Assembly (NCBI RefSeq): GCF_032334255.1
Contig: NZ_JAUHMF010000002.1
Coordinates: 1,240,001 to 1,304,000 of the forward strand
DNA from: Thermanaerothrix solaris
GTDB lineage: Bacteria; Chloroflexota; Anaerolineae; Anaerolineales; Anaerolineaceae
Direction: 5' to 3'
Length of the DNA stretch: 64,000 bases
The notes under the pieces were generated by a model. The model was not told where the DNA came from. It saw only the letters and a list, made by a program, of their open reading frames with translations, and did not search any database. Position numbers and translations under genes: made by a program. This document shows positions 33,861 through 41,837 of this stretch, piece by piece; the stretch's first letter is position 1, and each line of letters begins with the position of its first letter.

Positions 33861-34625
33861 ATGGAAAACCAACACCCTTACCAGCGATTACAAATCCAGC
33901 TGGCGGAACTGATTGCCAACACACCACCGGGCCAGCGCCTACCCTCTGAGCCGCAATTAGCCAAGGAACTAGGAGTTTCACGGGCGACTTTGCGCGAGGC
34001 CATGCGGTCTTTTGAAGGGCAGGGCCTGATTCGACGCCGTCAAGGCAAAGGAACATTTGTCGTGCAGCACCCGCGGGTGATCGAATCGGGTTTGGAGGTT
34101 TTGGAAAGTCTGGAGACGTTGGCTCAACGTATCGGCCTGGCAGTCCATATGGGCGAATGCACCATTGCCCAGGTTGGCGCCGATGACACGGTGGCCACAG
34201 GCTTGCGTGTTGCGCCAGGCACGACTGTTGTGCGGGTGGAACGCGTTATCCTGGCCGATAACCGTCCGGTTGCTTTTCTGGTAGACATTCTGCCGCAAAA
34301 TGTTTTGACCCCGGAGGAACTCAGCGAGGGCTTTACGGGTTCGGTGCTGGACTTTCTACTTCACCGTGGGACTCCCCAATTGGCAGATTCCTTCACCGAG
34401 ATCCGCGCGGTAGCCGCATCGTCAGACATTGCACGACGGTTGGAGATCCAGCGCGGCGATGTGTTGCTGATGTTCCAAGCCCAATTGTTTGATGCGGGTG
34501 GAAATGTGGTGGATTTTTCACACAGTTATTTCCTGCCAGGGTATTTCCGCTTCCATGTTGTGCGCCGGGTGGGAACACCCGTTCGTACTCTCGAATTTGA
34601 ACGTCAAGGAGGAGGTGCCAAGTAG
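33861..34625 (+). CDS. GntR-family regulator, HutC subfamily (UTRA domain)
   Basis: A 254-residue regulator from ATG 33861 preceded by GAGAGGTGAG. The N-terminal winged helix has RLPSEPQLAKELGVSRATLR and LIRRRQGKGTFV; the C-terminal UTRA effector domain starts near residue 80 and includes VVRVERVILADNRPVAFL and HSYFLPGYFRFHVVR. HutC-type members sense small metabolites such as sugars, urocanate or purine derivatives. Location in the middle of the purine operon suggests it controls this cluster. A GACC-N7-GGTC palindrome lies 20 nt after its stop. Confidence 0.92.
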   Translation: MENQHPYQRLQIQLAELIANTPPGQRLPSEPQLAKELGVSRATLREAMRSFEGQGLIRRRQGKGTFVVQHPRVIESGLEVLESLETLAQRIGLAVHMGECTIAQVGADDTVATGLRVAPGTTVVRVERVILADNRPVAFLVDILPQNVLTPEELSEGFTGSVLDFLLHRGTPQLADSFTEIRAVAASSDIARRLEIQRGDVLLMFQAQLFDAGGNVVDFSHSYFLPGYFRFHVVRRVGTPVRTLEFERQGGGAK

Positions 34626-34626
34626 G

Positions 34627-34659
34627 TTGGACGAATCCTGAACAGACCAAATAAAGGTC
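34627..34659 (+). promoter_or_regulatory. Possible promoter and palindromic operator before the carbamoyltransferases
   Basis: TTGGAC (34627-34632) and AATAAA (34650-34655) are 17 nt apart. The -10 is overlapped by the palindrome GACC-AAATAAA-GGTC (34645-34659). A second 4-7-4 palindrome, ACCG-GAGTTAT-CGGT, stands directly before a TAAAAT at 37781 upstream of the transporter genes. Both could be bound by the GntR regulator, though the half-sites are not identical. Confidence 0.35.
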
Positions 34660-34703
34660 AAACGAAAAAACATAAAAATTCTATTTAAACATGGAGGTCA
34701 ATC

Positions 34704-35657
34704 ATGCGTAGTTTCTTAGGTCGTGACATTCTTTCTTTGAAGGACTTTGAACGCGAAGAGTTCTTCCGCATCTTTGAAGTTGCCGAGCAGATGGAACCCA
34801 TCGCGCGCAGCCGCCGCAACAGCAACTTGTTGGCTCACAAAACCCTGGTGACTGCATTTTATCAACCGAGCACCCGCACCCGCTTGGCGCATGAAGCCGC
34901 GATGCATCGTCTGGGTGGTCATGTGACCGGGTTCGCCGATGCTAAGATGACCCGGGCAGGCGACTGGTATCAGGAGTCCATCAAGGACACCGTCAAAATG
35001 CTGGAGTTCTACGGTGACGTGATTGTAATGCGTCACTTCCAGCAAGGCGCTCCGCATGAGGCGGCCAAGTGGGCTAGCGTCCCGGTGATTAATGCGGGCG
35101 ATGGTTGGGGCGAGCACCCGACTCAGATTTTGACCGATCTTTACACGGTTCTTCGCGAGAAGGGTCGCATTGATGGCTTGAAGTGGCTGGCAGTGGGTGA
35201 CATGCGCATGCGCACTATGCACTCATTGGCCTATGCCCTGACCCAATTCGATTGCCCGGTGACCTTTGTAGCGCCTCCCGAAATGTCCTTGACCGAAGAG
35301 TTCAAGGCCGAATTGCGCCAGTATAGCCTCAATTTCAAGGAGGCGGAGCACGTCGAGCAGGTGATCCATGAGGCCGATGTCATCCTGGTTGAGCCGGTGG
35401 TACAACCGGATTACACCAAGGCTCGCGACGAGCGTAAGGGTGATGTAGGACAGACTCCGGCTAACTACAAGATCACCCGCGAACTGCTCGAGCGCAAGGC
35501 TAAGGAAGGGGCAATCCTGCTGCACTCGCTGCCGCGCATGGATGAGATCCCCACAGATGTAGACATCACCCGCTGGTCACGCTATTGGCAGGAGGCCTTC
35601 TACGGTGTGGTTGTCCGCATGGCCATCTTAGCCCTTGTTCTGGGCGCGATGGAGTAA
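34704..35657 (+). CDS. Aspartate carbamoyltransferase-like carbamoyltransferase, substrate unknown
   Basis: A 317-residue protein of the aspartate/ornithine carbamoyltransferase superfamily. The carbamoyl-phosphate loop FYQPSTRTRLAHEAAM (about residues 54-69), the NAGDGWGEHPTQILTDL block and the late LLHSLPRMDEI are PyrB-like. The aspartate-binding YMTRxQxER loop of PyrB is absent; in its place stands ILVEPVVQPDY, and the 80s loop reads TRAGDWYQES. So carbamoyl phosphate binding is kept but the second substrate has probably changed. No pyrI follows. With the YgeW-like gene and carbamate kinase next to it, it may act on a ureido compound in catabolic direction. Confidence 0.8.
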   Translation: MRSFLGRDILSLKDFEREEFFRIFEVAEQMEPIARSRRNSNLLAHKTLVTAFYQPSTRTRLAHEAAMHRLGGHVTGFADAKMTRAGDWYQESIKDTVKMLEFYGDVIVMRHFQQGAPHEAAKWASVPVINAGDGWGEHPTQILTDLYTVLREKGRIDGLKWLAVGDMRMRTMHSLAYALTQFDCPVTFVAPPEMSLTEEFKAELRQYSLNFKEAEHVEQVIHEADVILVEPVVQPDYTKARDERKGDVGQTPANYKITRELLERKAKEGAILLHSLPRMDEIPTDVDITRWSRYWQEAFYGVVVRMAILALVLGAME

Positions 35658-35734
35658 TTCGACTCTATCCCGGGCTCTGGGGGTCGGAGTTTGGGCTTCC
35701 AGAGCCCCCACCCTGAAGCGAAAGGAGAGGCAAC

Positions 35735-36715
35735 ATGCAAACCTATCTACGTGGTCGAGACCTCATTGGCGATCTGGATTTCTCAAAAGAAGAAGTCGAA
35801 ACCGTGCTGGATGTTGCGTTTGATCTGAAACGCAAGCGCGCGTTGGGTGAACCGACACCTTATCTGCGCGATAAAGTGCTGGCTATGCTGTTCTTCTTCA
35901 GCAGCACCCGCACTCGGGGTTCGTTTGAGGCGGGTATGGCCCACCTGGGGGGGCATGCTGCGTTCATCGAAAGCCGCACGACTCAGATTGCCCATGGTGA
36001 TACCCCCAAGGAAATTGGCGAGATCTTCGGTCGTTATTTCGATGGCATTGCCATTCGTCATGTGGAGTGGGGCGTTGGGAATAAATACATCAATGAGGTG
36101 GCCAAATATTCCCGTGTGCCCGTGCTCAACATGCAATGCGACATCTATCACCCCTTCCAGTGCTTGGCTGACTTAATGACCATTTTTGAGAAGAAGGGGC
36201 GTGATTTGCGTCGCAAGAAGATGGTGGTGTCCTGGGCGTATGCGGCGTCCTATCAGAAGCCGATTTCGGTGCCCCAATCTTTGATCCTGCAAATGCCGCG
36301 CTTTGGCCTGGATATTGTGCTGGCGCATCCGCCCGAGTTCCGCCTGATGCCAGAGATCATGGATATGGCACGTGAGCAGGCGCGTAAGTATGGCACGGGC
36401 TTTGAGGTCGTGGATGATATGGACGAAGCCTTCAAAGATGCAGATATTATTTATGCTAAGTCTTGGGGCGCGCTGGTGCACACCACCGACACCGAGGAGG
36501 GTGCACGGTTGCTGCAGAAGTATTCGAATTGGATCACCGATGAGCGCCGGATGGCATTAGCCAAACCGGATGCCATCTACATGCACCCGTTGCCGGCAGA
36601 CCGCAACATTGAAGTCACCGATGGCGTTATGGACGGCCCGCAATCGGTGGTTTACGACGAGGCGGAAAACCGTATGCATGCCCAGATGGCTGTCATGGCA
36701 CTGACCATGGCCTAA
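35735..36715 (+). CDS. YgeW-like (knotted) carbamoyltransferase
   Basis: A 326-residue carbamoyltransferase. The phosphate loop is FFFSSTRTRGSFEAGM (about residues 51-66); NMQCDIYHPFQCLADL and MHPLPADRNIEV follow. The loop SYQKPISVPQSL corresponds to the Pro-rich region forming the knot in N-acetylornithine carbamoyltransferase and YgeW, and YAKSWGAL replaces the ornithine-binding SMG. In E. coli ygeW lies in the purine/urate catabolic cluster and is thought to phosphorolyse a ureido compound. Here the next gene is carbamate kinase, which would turn the carbamoyl phosphate into ATP. It is about 70 residues shorter than E. coli YgeW. Confidence 0.83.
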   Translation: MQTYLRGRDLIGDLDFSKEEVETVLDVAFDLKRKRALGEPTPYLRDKVLAMLFFFSSTRTRGSFEAGMAHLGGHAAFIESRTTQIAHGDTPKEIGEIFGRYFDGIAIRHVEWGVGNKYINEVAKYSRVPVLNMQCDIYHPFQCLADLMTIFEKKGRDLRRKKMVVSWAYAASYQKPISVPQSLILQMPRFGLDIVLAHPPEFRLMPEIMDMAREQARKYGTGFEVVDDMDEAFKDADIIYAKSWGALVHTTDTEEGARLLQKYSNWITDERRMALAKPDAIYMHPLPADRNIEVTDGVMDGPQSVVYDEAENRMHAQMAVMALTMA

Positions 36716-36751
36716 ATAAATACATAACCTTAAGGATTGAGGTGAAAGAAC

Positions 36752-37699
36752 ATGGAACGTAAAGGTGTAGCGGTAGTTGCGGTAGGTGGAAATTCACTCA
36801 TCAAGGACGCTCAGCACCAGACGGTGAAGGATCAATATGAAGCCGGTGCCGAGTCAATGCACCATATTGCAGGCATGATCGCCGATGGCTGGGATGTAGT
36901 CGTCACCCACGGGAATGGCCCGCAGGTAGGATTTGTGTTGCGCCGTTCGGAATTAGCCCGCCATGAGTTACACGAGGTTCCGTTGGATGTGTGCGGTGCC
37001 GATACTCAGGGCGCGATTGGTTATATGTTCACCCAGGCGCTTTATAACGAGTTCCTACGCCGTGGGATGAACAAGAAGGCGGTAGCCGTGGTTACGCAGA
37101 CCGTGGTGGACCGCAATGACCCGGCGTTCAAGAATCCCACCAAGCCGATTGGGTCGTTCATGGATGAGAAGACGGCCAAAGAGCGGGCTGAAAAAGAAGG
37201 CTGGGTGGTTGTGGAAGATGCTGGGCGGGGTTGGCGGCGTGTGGTGCCTTCCCCCATTCCGATCGATATTGTGGAAGCCCCGGCGATCCGCACCCTGATT
37301 GATGCTGGCTTTGTGGTTGTAGGTGTAGGTGGTGGTGGTATCCCTGTGGTGCGCACCGAGACCGGCGAACTGGTTGGGGTTGAAGCCGTGATTGATAAGG
37401 ACTTCGGTTCGTCGTTGCTGGCCACGATGATCAAGGCCGATGTCTTTATCATCAGCACCGCGGTGGAGAAAGTGGCGCTGAACTACAACAAACCCAACCA
37501 GGTCTGGTTGGATAAAATGACGGTGGCTGAGGCAAAGGCCTACATGGCCGAAGGACACTTTGCTAAAGGCTCCATGTTGCCCAAGATTCAGGCCTGCATC
37601 CGTTTCTTGGAGAACGGTGGTAAGAAGGCCATCATCACCAATCCGGAGAACCTGACGCGAGCGTTGCGGGGCGAAACGGGTACCTTGATCGTGCCTTAG
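36752..37699 (+). CDS. arcC: Carbamate kinase
   Basis: A 315-residue amino-acid-kinase-fold enzyme with VAVGGNSLIKD at the start, THGNGPQVGFVLRRSE, VGVGGGGIPV and the nucleotide site EAVIDKDFGSSLLAT, as in ArcC/YqeA. It makes ATP from carbamoyl phosphate and ADP, releasing CO2 and ammonia. Neighbours are two carbamoyltransferases upstream in the same direction (36 and 94 nt apart in order), with no arcA arginine deiminase, so the carbamoyl source is unlikely to be arginine and is probably a purine-derived ureido acid. Confidence 0.95.
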   Translation: MERKGVAVVAVGGNSLIKDAQHQTVKDQYEAGAESMHHIAGMIADGWDVVVTHGNGPQVGFVLRRSELARHELHEVPLDVCGADTQGAIGYMFTQALYNEFLRRGMNKKAVAVVTQTVVDRNDPAFKNPTKPIGSFMDEKTAKERAEKEGWVVVEDAGRGWRRVVPSPIPIDIVEAPAIRTLIDAGFVVVGVGGGGIPVVRTETGELVGVEAVIDKDFGSSLLATMIKADVFIISTAVEKVALNYNKPNQVWLDKMTVAEAKAYMAEGHFAKGSMLPKIQACIRFLENGGKKAIITNPENLTRALRGETGTLIVP

Positions 37700-37715
37700 T
37701 TCACGTGCTGTTTCG

Positions 37716-37745
37716 TTGGGAAGGGTGATTTTTCACCCTTCCCAA
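37716..37745. terminator. 13-bp hairpin between carbamate kinase and the transporter genes
   Basis: TTGGGAAGGGTGA (37716-37728) and TCACCCTTCCCAA (37733-37745) pair perfectly with a 4-nt TTTT loop. It stands 16 nt after the arcC stop. No T tract follows, so termination may be partial; it could also stabilise the arcC mRNA end. Confidence 0.6.
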
Positions 37746-37780
37746 GCACCAACTGCGACTTTCTGACCGGAGTTATCGGT

Positions 37781-37956
37781 TAAAATACGGGCAATTGGCG
37801 TCTTAGGGGTGGAGAAGATCTACGCAAAACCAGTTTTAGGAAAGGAGGTGAGGCACTAGAAGGATGTAGATCAGAAAATTACGTTCGTTTGGTTTCTGTA
37901 TCGCTGATGTCCATTCCAAGACTCTGATTGCTCAAAAGTAAGGAGGAGGAAGAACT
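37781..37956 (+). promoter_or_regulatory. Promoter and long structured leader of the nucleoside transporter
   Basis: TAAAAT (37781-37786) behind the ACCG-GAGTTAT-CGGT palindrome is a likely -10. The leader of about 160 nt contains GATCTAC (37817-37823) pairing with GTAGATC (37866-37872), enclosing an AAAACCAGTTTT hairpin and a strong ribosome-site sequence AAAGGAGGTGA that is followed by no long frame, only GTG-AGG-CAC-TAG and, after GAAGG, an ATG-TAG start-stop. The real gene uses a separate AAGGAGGAGG just before 37957. No purine-riboswitch core was recognised. Confidence 0.45.
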
Positions 37957-39243
37957 ATGAAACGCACGTGGTTTGTCCTGAGTGTCCTATTGGTGTTAGC
38001 GGTCATTCTGGCTGCTTGCCAACCAGCGGCGACACCTGCACCAACAACAGCGCCAACGCAACCCCCTGCTGAACCTACAAAACCTGCAGAACCAACTAAA
38101 GCACCTGAAGCCACCCAACCGGCCCAACCACAGGAGTTCGTCTTTGGGATGCTGTTGGTGGGACCTTACAATGACCATGGTTGGAGCGAGGCCCATTACA
38201 ATGCTGGCCTCTATGTCGAACAGAAGGTGCCTGGAACAAAGATGGTGTATATTGACAAGGTCAACTCGGCTGATCGTCCAGGCACGACTCCTGAGCAACT
38301 GGCCGAAGACCTGGTTTCCAAGGGCGCTAAATTGGTGATCTTCAACTCGGATGACATGAAGGATGGCGCCGAGGCATTCGCCAAAGCCCATCCGGAGATT
38401 ATCGTCATCCATGCGTCGGGTGATGGTGCCTGGAAAGAGGGCAAGAATTATCGCGATTTGCCCAACCTGGGCAACGTGATGGGGCGCATGGAATATGGCA
38501 AGATGATCGCTGGGTGTGCGGCGGCACTGACCACTAAAACCGGTCAAATTGGTTACCTTGGTCCGCTCATCAATGATGAAACACGCCGCTTGGCTGCTTC
38601 GGCTTATTTGGGTGCCCGTTACTGCTGGAGCCAGTACCTGCAGAAAGATCCGGCACAGTTGAAGTTCAAGGTAACCTGGATTGGCTTCTGGTTCAACATC
38701 CCCGGCGTGACCTCAGACCCGACCCAAGTTGCGGATGATTTCTTCAACAGCGGCTATGATGTGGTCATCTCAGGCATTGACACGACCGAGGCATTAGCCG
38801 AAGCGAAGAAATTCCGTGGCCAGGGGAAAGAGGTATGGGCAATTCCGTACGATTACATCGGCGCTTGTGAAGAAGGCCAGGATGTCTGCTTGGGCGTACC
38901 GTACTTCAATTGGGGCCCGATGTATGCCAAATACATTCAGGAAGCCATTGCGGGCACCTGGAAGCCCTCGTGGGATTGGGTTGGCCCAGACTGGAACGAC
39001 ATCAACAATCCCGATACCAGCCACGTTGGCTTTGTGAAAGGTGCGGCTCTCTCCGCCGATGCCTCGGCACAGTTGGATAAGTTCATCTCCGAACTGGCCG
39101 GTGGGTTGAATCTGTGGAAGGGCCCGCTCAACTTCCAGGATGGCACACCCTTCCTGAAAGAGGGTGAGGTGGCTACTGACTTCCAGGTCTGGTACCTACC
39201 GCAGTTGCTTGAGGGTATGGAGGGCCAGAGCGTTAGCCAATAG
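37957..39243 (+). CDS. BMP-family (PnrA-like) nucleoside-binding lipoprotein
   Basis: A 428-residue substrate-binding lipoprotein: signal with lipobox LAAC (Cys21), a Thr/Pro linker, then the BMP domain opening with FVFGMLLVGPYNDHGWSEAHYNAG. Later come VYIDKVNSAD, KLVIFNSDDM, GYLGPLINDE and YVISGIDTTEAL-like text (DVVISGIDTTEAL), the order known from PnrA and BmpA proteins, which bind purine nucleosides. It leads a four-gene ABC transporter set with ATPase and two permeases. A hairpin after the stop may keep its mRNA level above that of the other genes. Confidence 0.93.
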   Translation: MKRTWFVLSVLLVLAVILAACQPAATPAPTTAPTQPPAEPTKPAEPTKAPEATQPAQPQEFVFGMLLVGPYNDHGWSEAHYNAGLYVEQKVPGTKMVYIDKVNSADRPGTTPEQLAEDLVSKGAKLVIFNSDDMKDGAEAFAKAHPEIIVIHASGDGAWKEGKNYRDLPNLGNVMGRMEYGKMIAGCAAALTTKTGQIGYLGPLINDETRRLAASAYLGARYCWSQYLQKDPAQLKFKVTWIGFWFNIPGVTSDPTQVADDFFNSGYDVVISGIDTTEALAEAKKFRGQGKEVWAIPYDYIGACEEGQDVCLGVPYFNWGPMYAKYIQEAIAGTWKPSWDWVGPDWNDINNPDTSHVGFVKGAALSADASAQLDKFISELAGGLNLWKGPLNFQDGTPFLKEGEVATDFQVWYLPQLLEGMEGQSVSQ

Positions 39244-39255
39244 TTCGGAAACCAG

Positions 39256-39282
39256 GGGGGAAGGCATTTCAAGCCTTCCCCC
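39256..39282 (+). terminator. 10-bp hairpin between binding-protein and ATPase genes
   Basis: GGGGGAAGGC (39256-39265) pairs with GCCTTCCCCC (39273-39282) around a 7-nt loop, with no T tract. Such a hairpin between a binding-protein gene and its transporter genes usually acts as a partial terminator or 3'-end stabiliser, allowing more binding protein than ATPase. Confidence 0.65.
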
Positions 39283-39305
39283 ATTCTCTAATGGCCGGGT
39301 GCGAG

Positions 39306-40769
39306 ATGAACGTTGAACTGATCAACATTCACAAGTGGTTTGGTCCCGTTCATGCCAATGATGGCATCACCCTGCACATTCCTAGCGGGGTTATTCAGGG
39401 ATTGCTGGGTGAGAATGGCGCTGGAAAAAGCACGTTGATGAAAATTCTTTCCGGGTTCTATCAGGCCGATGAAGGGGAAATTCGTCTGGACGGGAAACCG
39501 GTGAAAATCGAATCCCCTGCTGACGCAATCCGCCATGGGGTAGGAATGCTTCATCAGGATCCGCTAGATTTTCCACCCATGCGGGTGGTGGACAATTTGC
39601 TCATCGGCCATCGCGGTGGATTATTTCCCAATCGCGCGGAAGCGATACGGGCCATGCAGGATTTACAAGCGCGGTTTGGTTTCAATATTGATCCCTATGC
39701 TTATGTGGATACCCTGACCGTAGGTGAACGCCAACAATTAGAGATTATGCGCTTGCTCTGGTTAGGGGCCAGAGTGTTAATTTTGGATGAACCAACGACA
39801 GGTATTAGTGCCAATCAAAAAGAAAAATTATTTGCGACGTTGCGTGCCCTGGCCGAGCAGGGGATGACGGTTATTTTCGTCTCTCATAAACTGGAAGAAG
39901 TGGAAGAACTGTGTCATCGCGTTGCTGTCTTGCGCCAAGGAAAGTTGGTGGGTGAATTGGAACCACCCTACCGAACTGAGGAATTAGTCAAGTTGATGTT
40001 TGGCAAGGTGGTAGTGCCGGAAGATAAGACCCATTTTGATTCAAAGGAACCCCTTTTCCGCCTTGAAAACATCAGTATTGAAGATTATCGCTTGCAGATT
40101 CGTGATGTGTCTCTCACTGTGCACCGGGGAGAAGTGATCGGTTTAGCCGGTATGGAGGGGTCGGGTCAGCGCCAATTTCTCCAAGCCTGTGCGGGTATTA
40201 TTCGTCCGGTTGCTGGTGAGATTCTCCTCGATAGTAAGCGGCTTACTGGACGTCCTTATCGTGAGTTCCTGGAGGCAGGTATTACCTACGTACCGGCAGC
40301 GCGTTTGGAGGAGGGATTAATTCCAGGTCTTACCCTTACCGAACATTTTGTTTTAGCCGAGCCTCAAGAAGGGTTTGTCGTCAATCGGCAAAAGGCTGCA
40401 GCACTGACGACACAACGCATTGCTGATTTTTCCATCAAGGGTATGCCTACCAGTACGGTGGAGTCACTTTCGGGTGGGAATCAACAGCGGGCGTTATTGG
40501 CGATGCTGCGACAACCGCTTAACTTGCTGCTCTTGGAACATCCTACCCGTGGCTTGGATATTGAATCCACGATTTGGATATGGGGTAAGTTGAAAGAACG
40601 TTGTCGTCAAGGCACGGCGATTATCTTTACCTCTGCAGATTTGGAAGAAATCCTGCATTATAGCGATCGTATATTGGTCTTCTTTGGTGGTAAGGTCTCT
40701 CAACCTATAGAAGCCACCAAGACGAGTGTAGAGGAATTAGGCCAGTTAATCGGTGGCAAGGGATTCTAA
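39306..40769 (+). CDS. ABC transporter ATP-binding protein (NupA-like, two ATPase domains)
   Basis: A 487-residue fused double ATPase. Domain 1 has Walker A GENGAGKST, a degenerate signature LTVGERQQLEI and Walker B LILDEPTTG. Domain 2 has the degenerate Walker A GMEGSGQRQF (Lys missing), the signature LSGGNQQRALL and LLLLEHPTRGLD. This pattern is typical for BMP-type nucleoside importers, where only one site hydrolyses ATP. ATG 39306 is preferred to 39291 because the homologous start (MNVELINIHKWFG) begins there; neither has a strong ribosome site. It energises nucleoside uptake together with the two permeases downstream. Confidence 0.93.
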   Translation: MNVELINIHKWFGPVHANDGITLHIPSGVIQGLLGENGAGKSTLMKILSGFYQADEGEIRLDGKPVKIESPADAIRHGVGMLHQDPLDFPPMRVVDNLLIGHRGGLFPNRAEAIRAMQDLQARFGFNIDPYAYVDTLTVGERQQLEIMRLLWLGARVLILDEPTTGISANQKEKLFATLRALAEQGMTVIFVSHKLEEVEELCHRVAVLRQGKLVGELEPPYRTEELVKLMFGKVVVPEDKTHFDSKEPLFRLENISIEDYRLQIRDVSLTVHRGEVIGLAGMEGSGQRQFLQACAGIIRPVAGEILLDSKRLTGRPYREFLEAGITYVPAARLEEGLIPGLTLTEHFVLAEPQEGFVVNRQKAAALTTQRIADFSIKGMPTSTVESLSGGNQQRALLAMLRQPLNLLLLEHPTRGLDIESTIWIWGKLKERCRQGTAIIFTSADLEEILHYSDRILVFFGGKVSQPIEATKTSVEELGQLIGGKGF

Positions 40770-40784
40770 TCGTATGGAGTAGCC

Positions 40785-41828
40785 ATGGTAAAAGCGTCAT
40801 CCCGGTGGACCAATCTTGCCTTTCAACTTCTGGCCATTGCATTAGCACTAGTATTTACCTCTTTGGTGATGGTGCTGGCAAAAGCAGATCCTCTTGAGGC
40901 TTACCGCAACATTGTTGTGGGTTCAGTGGGATCTATCAATAAATTTAGTGATGTGCTTGTGGCTTGGGTGCCACTTCTACTAGCCACATCAGGGCTTTTG
41001 GTGACCTATACGGCGGGATTGTGGAATATTGGGGTTGAGGGGCAGATCACGTTGGGGGCGATCTTCACCACATGGGCATTGCGGGTACTTCAGGACAGTA
41101 GCCTCCCCGCGGGATTAATCATTGCGATTGGCTTTCTGAGCGGGGCGCTGGGGGGCATGTTATGGGCTAGTGTGGTGGCATTTCTCAAGATTTATGGCGG
41201 TGTCAATGAGATCTTTGGTGGTCTGGGTATGAACTTTGTCGCAACGGCCTTGACCATCTGGTTGATCTTCGGCCCTTGGAAGCGCCCGGGGATCGGTTCG
41301 ATGAGCGGCACCGAGCCCTTTAAAGAAGCCCTTTGGTTGCCCACGTTTACAGGGTTGCGCATCAGTCCGTGGTCGTTGATAGTGGGAATTGTCGGTATCG
41401 TGATCATATATCTCCTGTTACAGGGCACCTATTTTGGCTTGAAGTTAAAGGCGGTGGGGCGAAACCGACGGGCTGCATTTTTGCTTGGCATCCCTACCAC
41501 GCAGTACATGTGGGCAGCATTTTTGCTGTGTGGGCTCTTTGCCGGGTTGGCCGGTGCAGTGCAAGTGTTAGGAGTCTATCACCGGCTGATCCCGTCAATT
41601 TCGTCAGGGTATGGATTTTTGGGAATGCTGGTGGCCATGTTGATCAACTATCAGCCTACATGGGCCGCCCCAGTTGCCTTGTTCTTCGCAGCGCTCAACA
41701 TTGGGAGCATCCAGTTGCCTATTGTGATGAAACTGGACTCAACGCTTTCGGGCGTGTTGCAGGGCGCACTGGTGTTAGCGGTGCTGCTTATGGACGGCGT
41801 CCGTCAACGCATTCTGCGACGACGATAA
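40785..41828 (+). CDS. Nucleoside ABC transporter permease (NupP-like)
   Basis: A 347-residue membrane protein with about ten hydrophobic helices of the BPD_transp_2 family. The family segment GLWNIGVEGQITLGAI is present near residue 80, and FGLKLKAVGRNRRAAFLLGI is the cytoplasmic coupling loop that contacts the ATPase. It lies between the ATPase and the second permease with gaps of 15 and 9 nt. Probable heterodimer with the next protein for purine nucleoside import. Confidence 0.92.
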   Translation: MVKASSRWTNLAFQLLAIALALVFTSLVMVLAKADPLEAYRNIVVGSVGSINKFSDVLVAWVPLLLATSGLLVTYTAGLWNIGVEGQITLGAIFTTWALRVLQDSSLPAGLIIAIGFLSGALGGMLWASVVAFLKIYGGVNEIFGGLGMNFVATALTIWLIFGPWKRPGIGSMSGTEPFKEALWLPTFTGLRISPWSLIVGIVGIVIIYLLLQGTYFGLKLKAVGRNRRAAFLLGIPTTQYMWAAFLLCGLFAGLAGAVQVLGVYHRLIPSISSGYGFLGMLVAMLINYQPTWAAPVALFFAALNIGSIQLPIVMKLDSTLSGVLQGALVLAVLLMDGVRQRILRRR

Positions 41829-41837
41829 GGAGGGCGC

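Noticed and set aside
37781..37956. Purine (xpt-type) riboswitch before the nucleoside transporter.
   Set aside because: The conserved core loops of the purine aptamer were not found; the leader is structured in another way.
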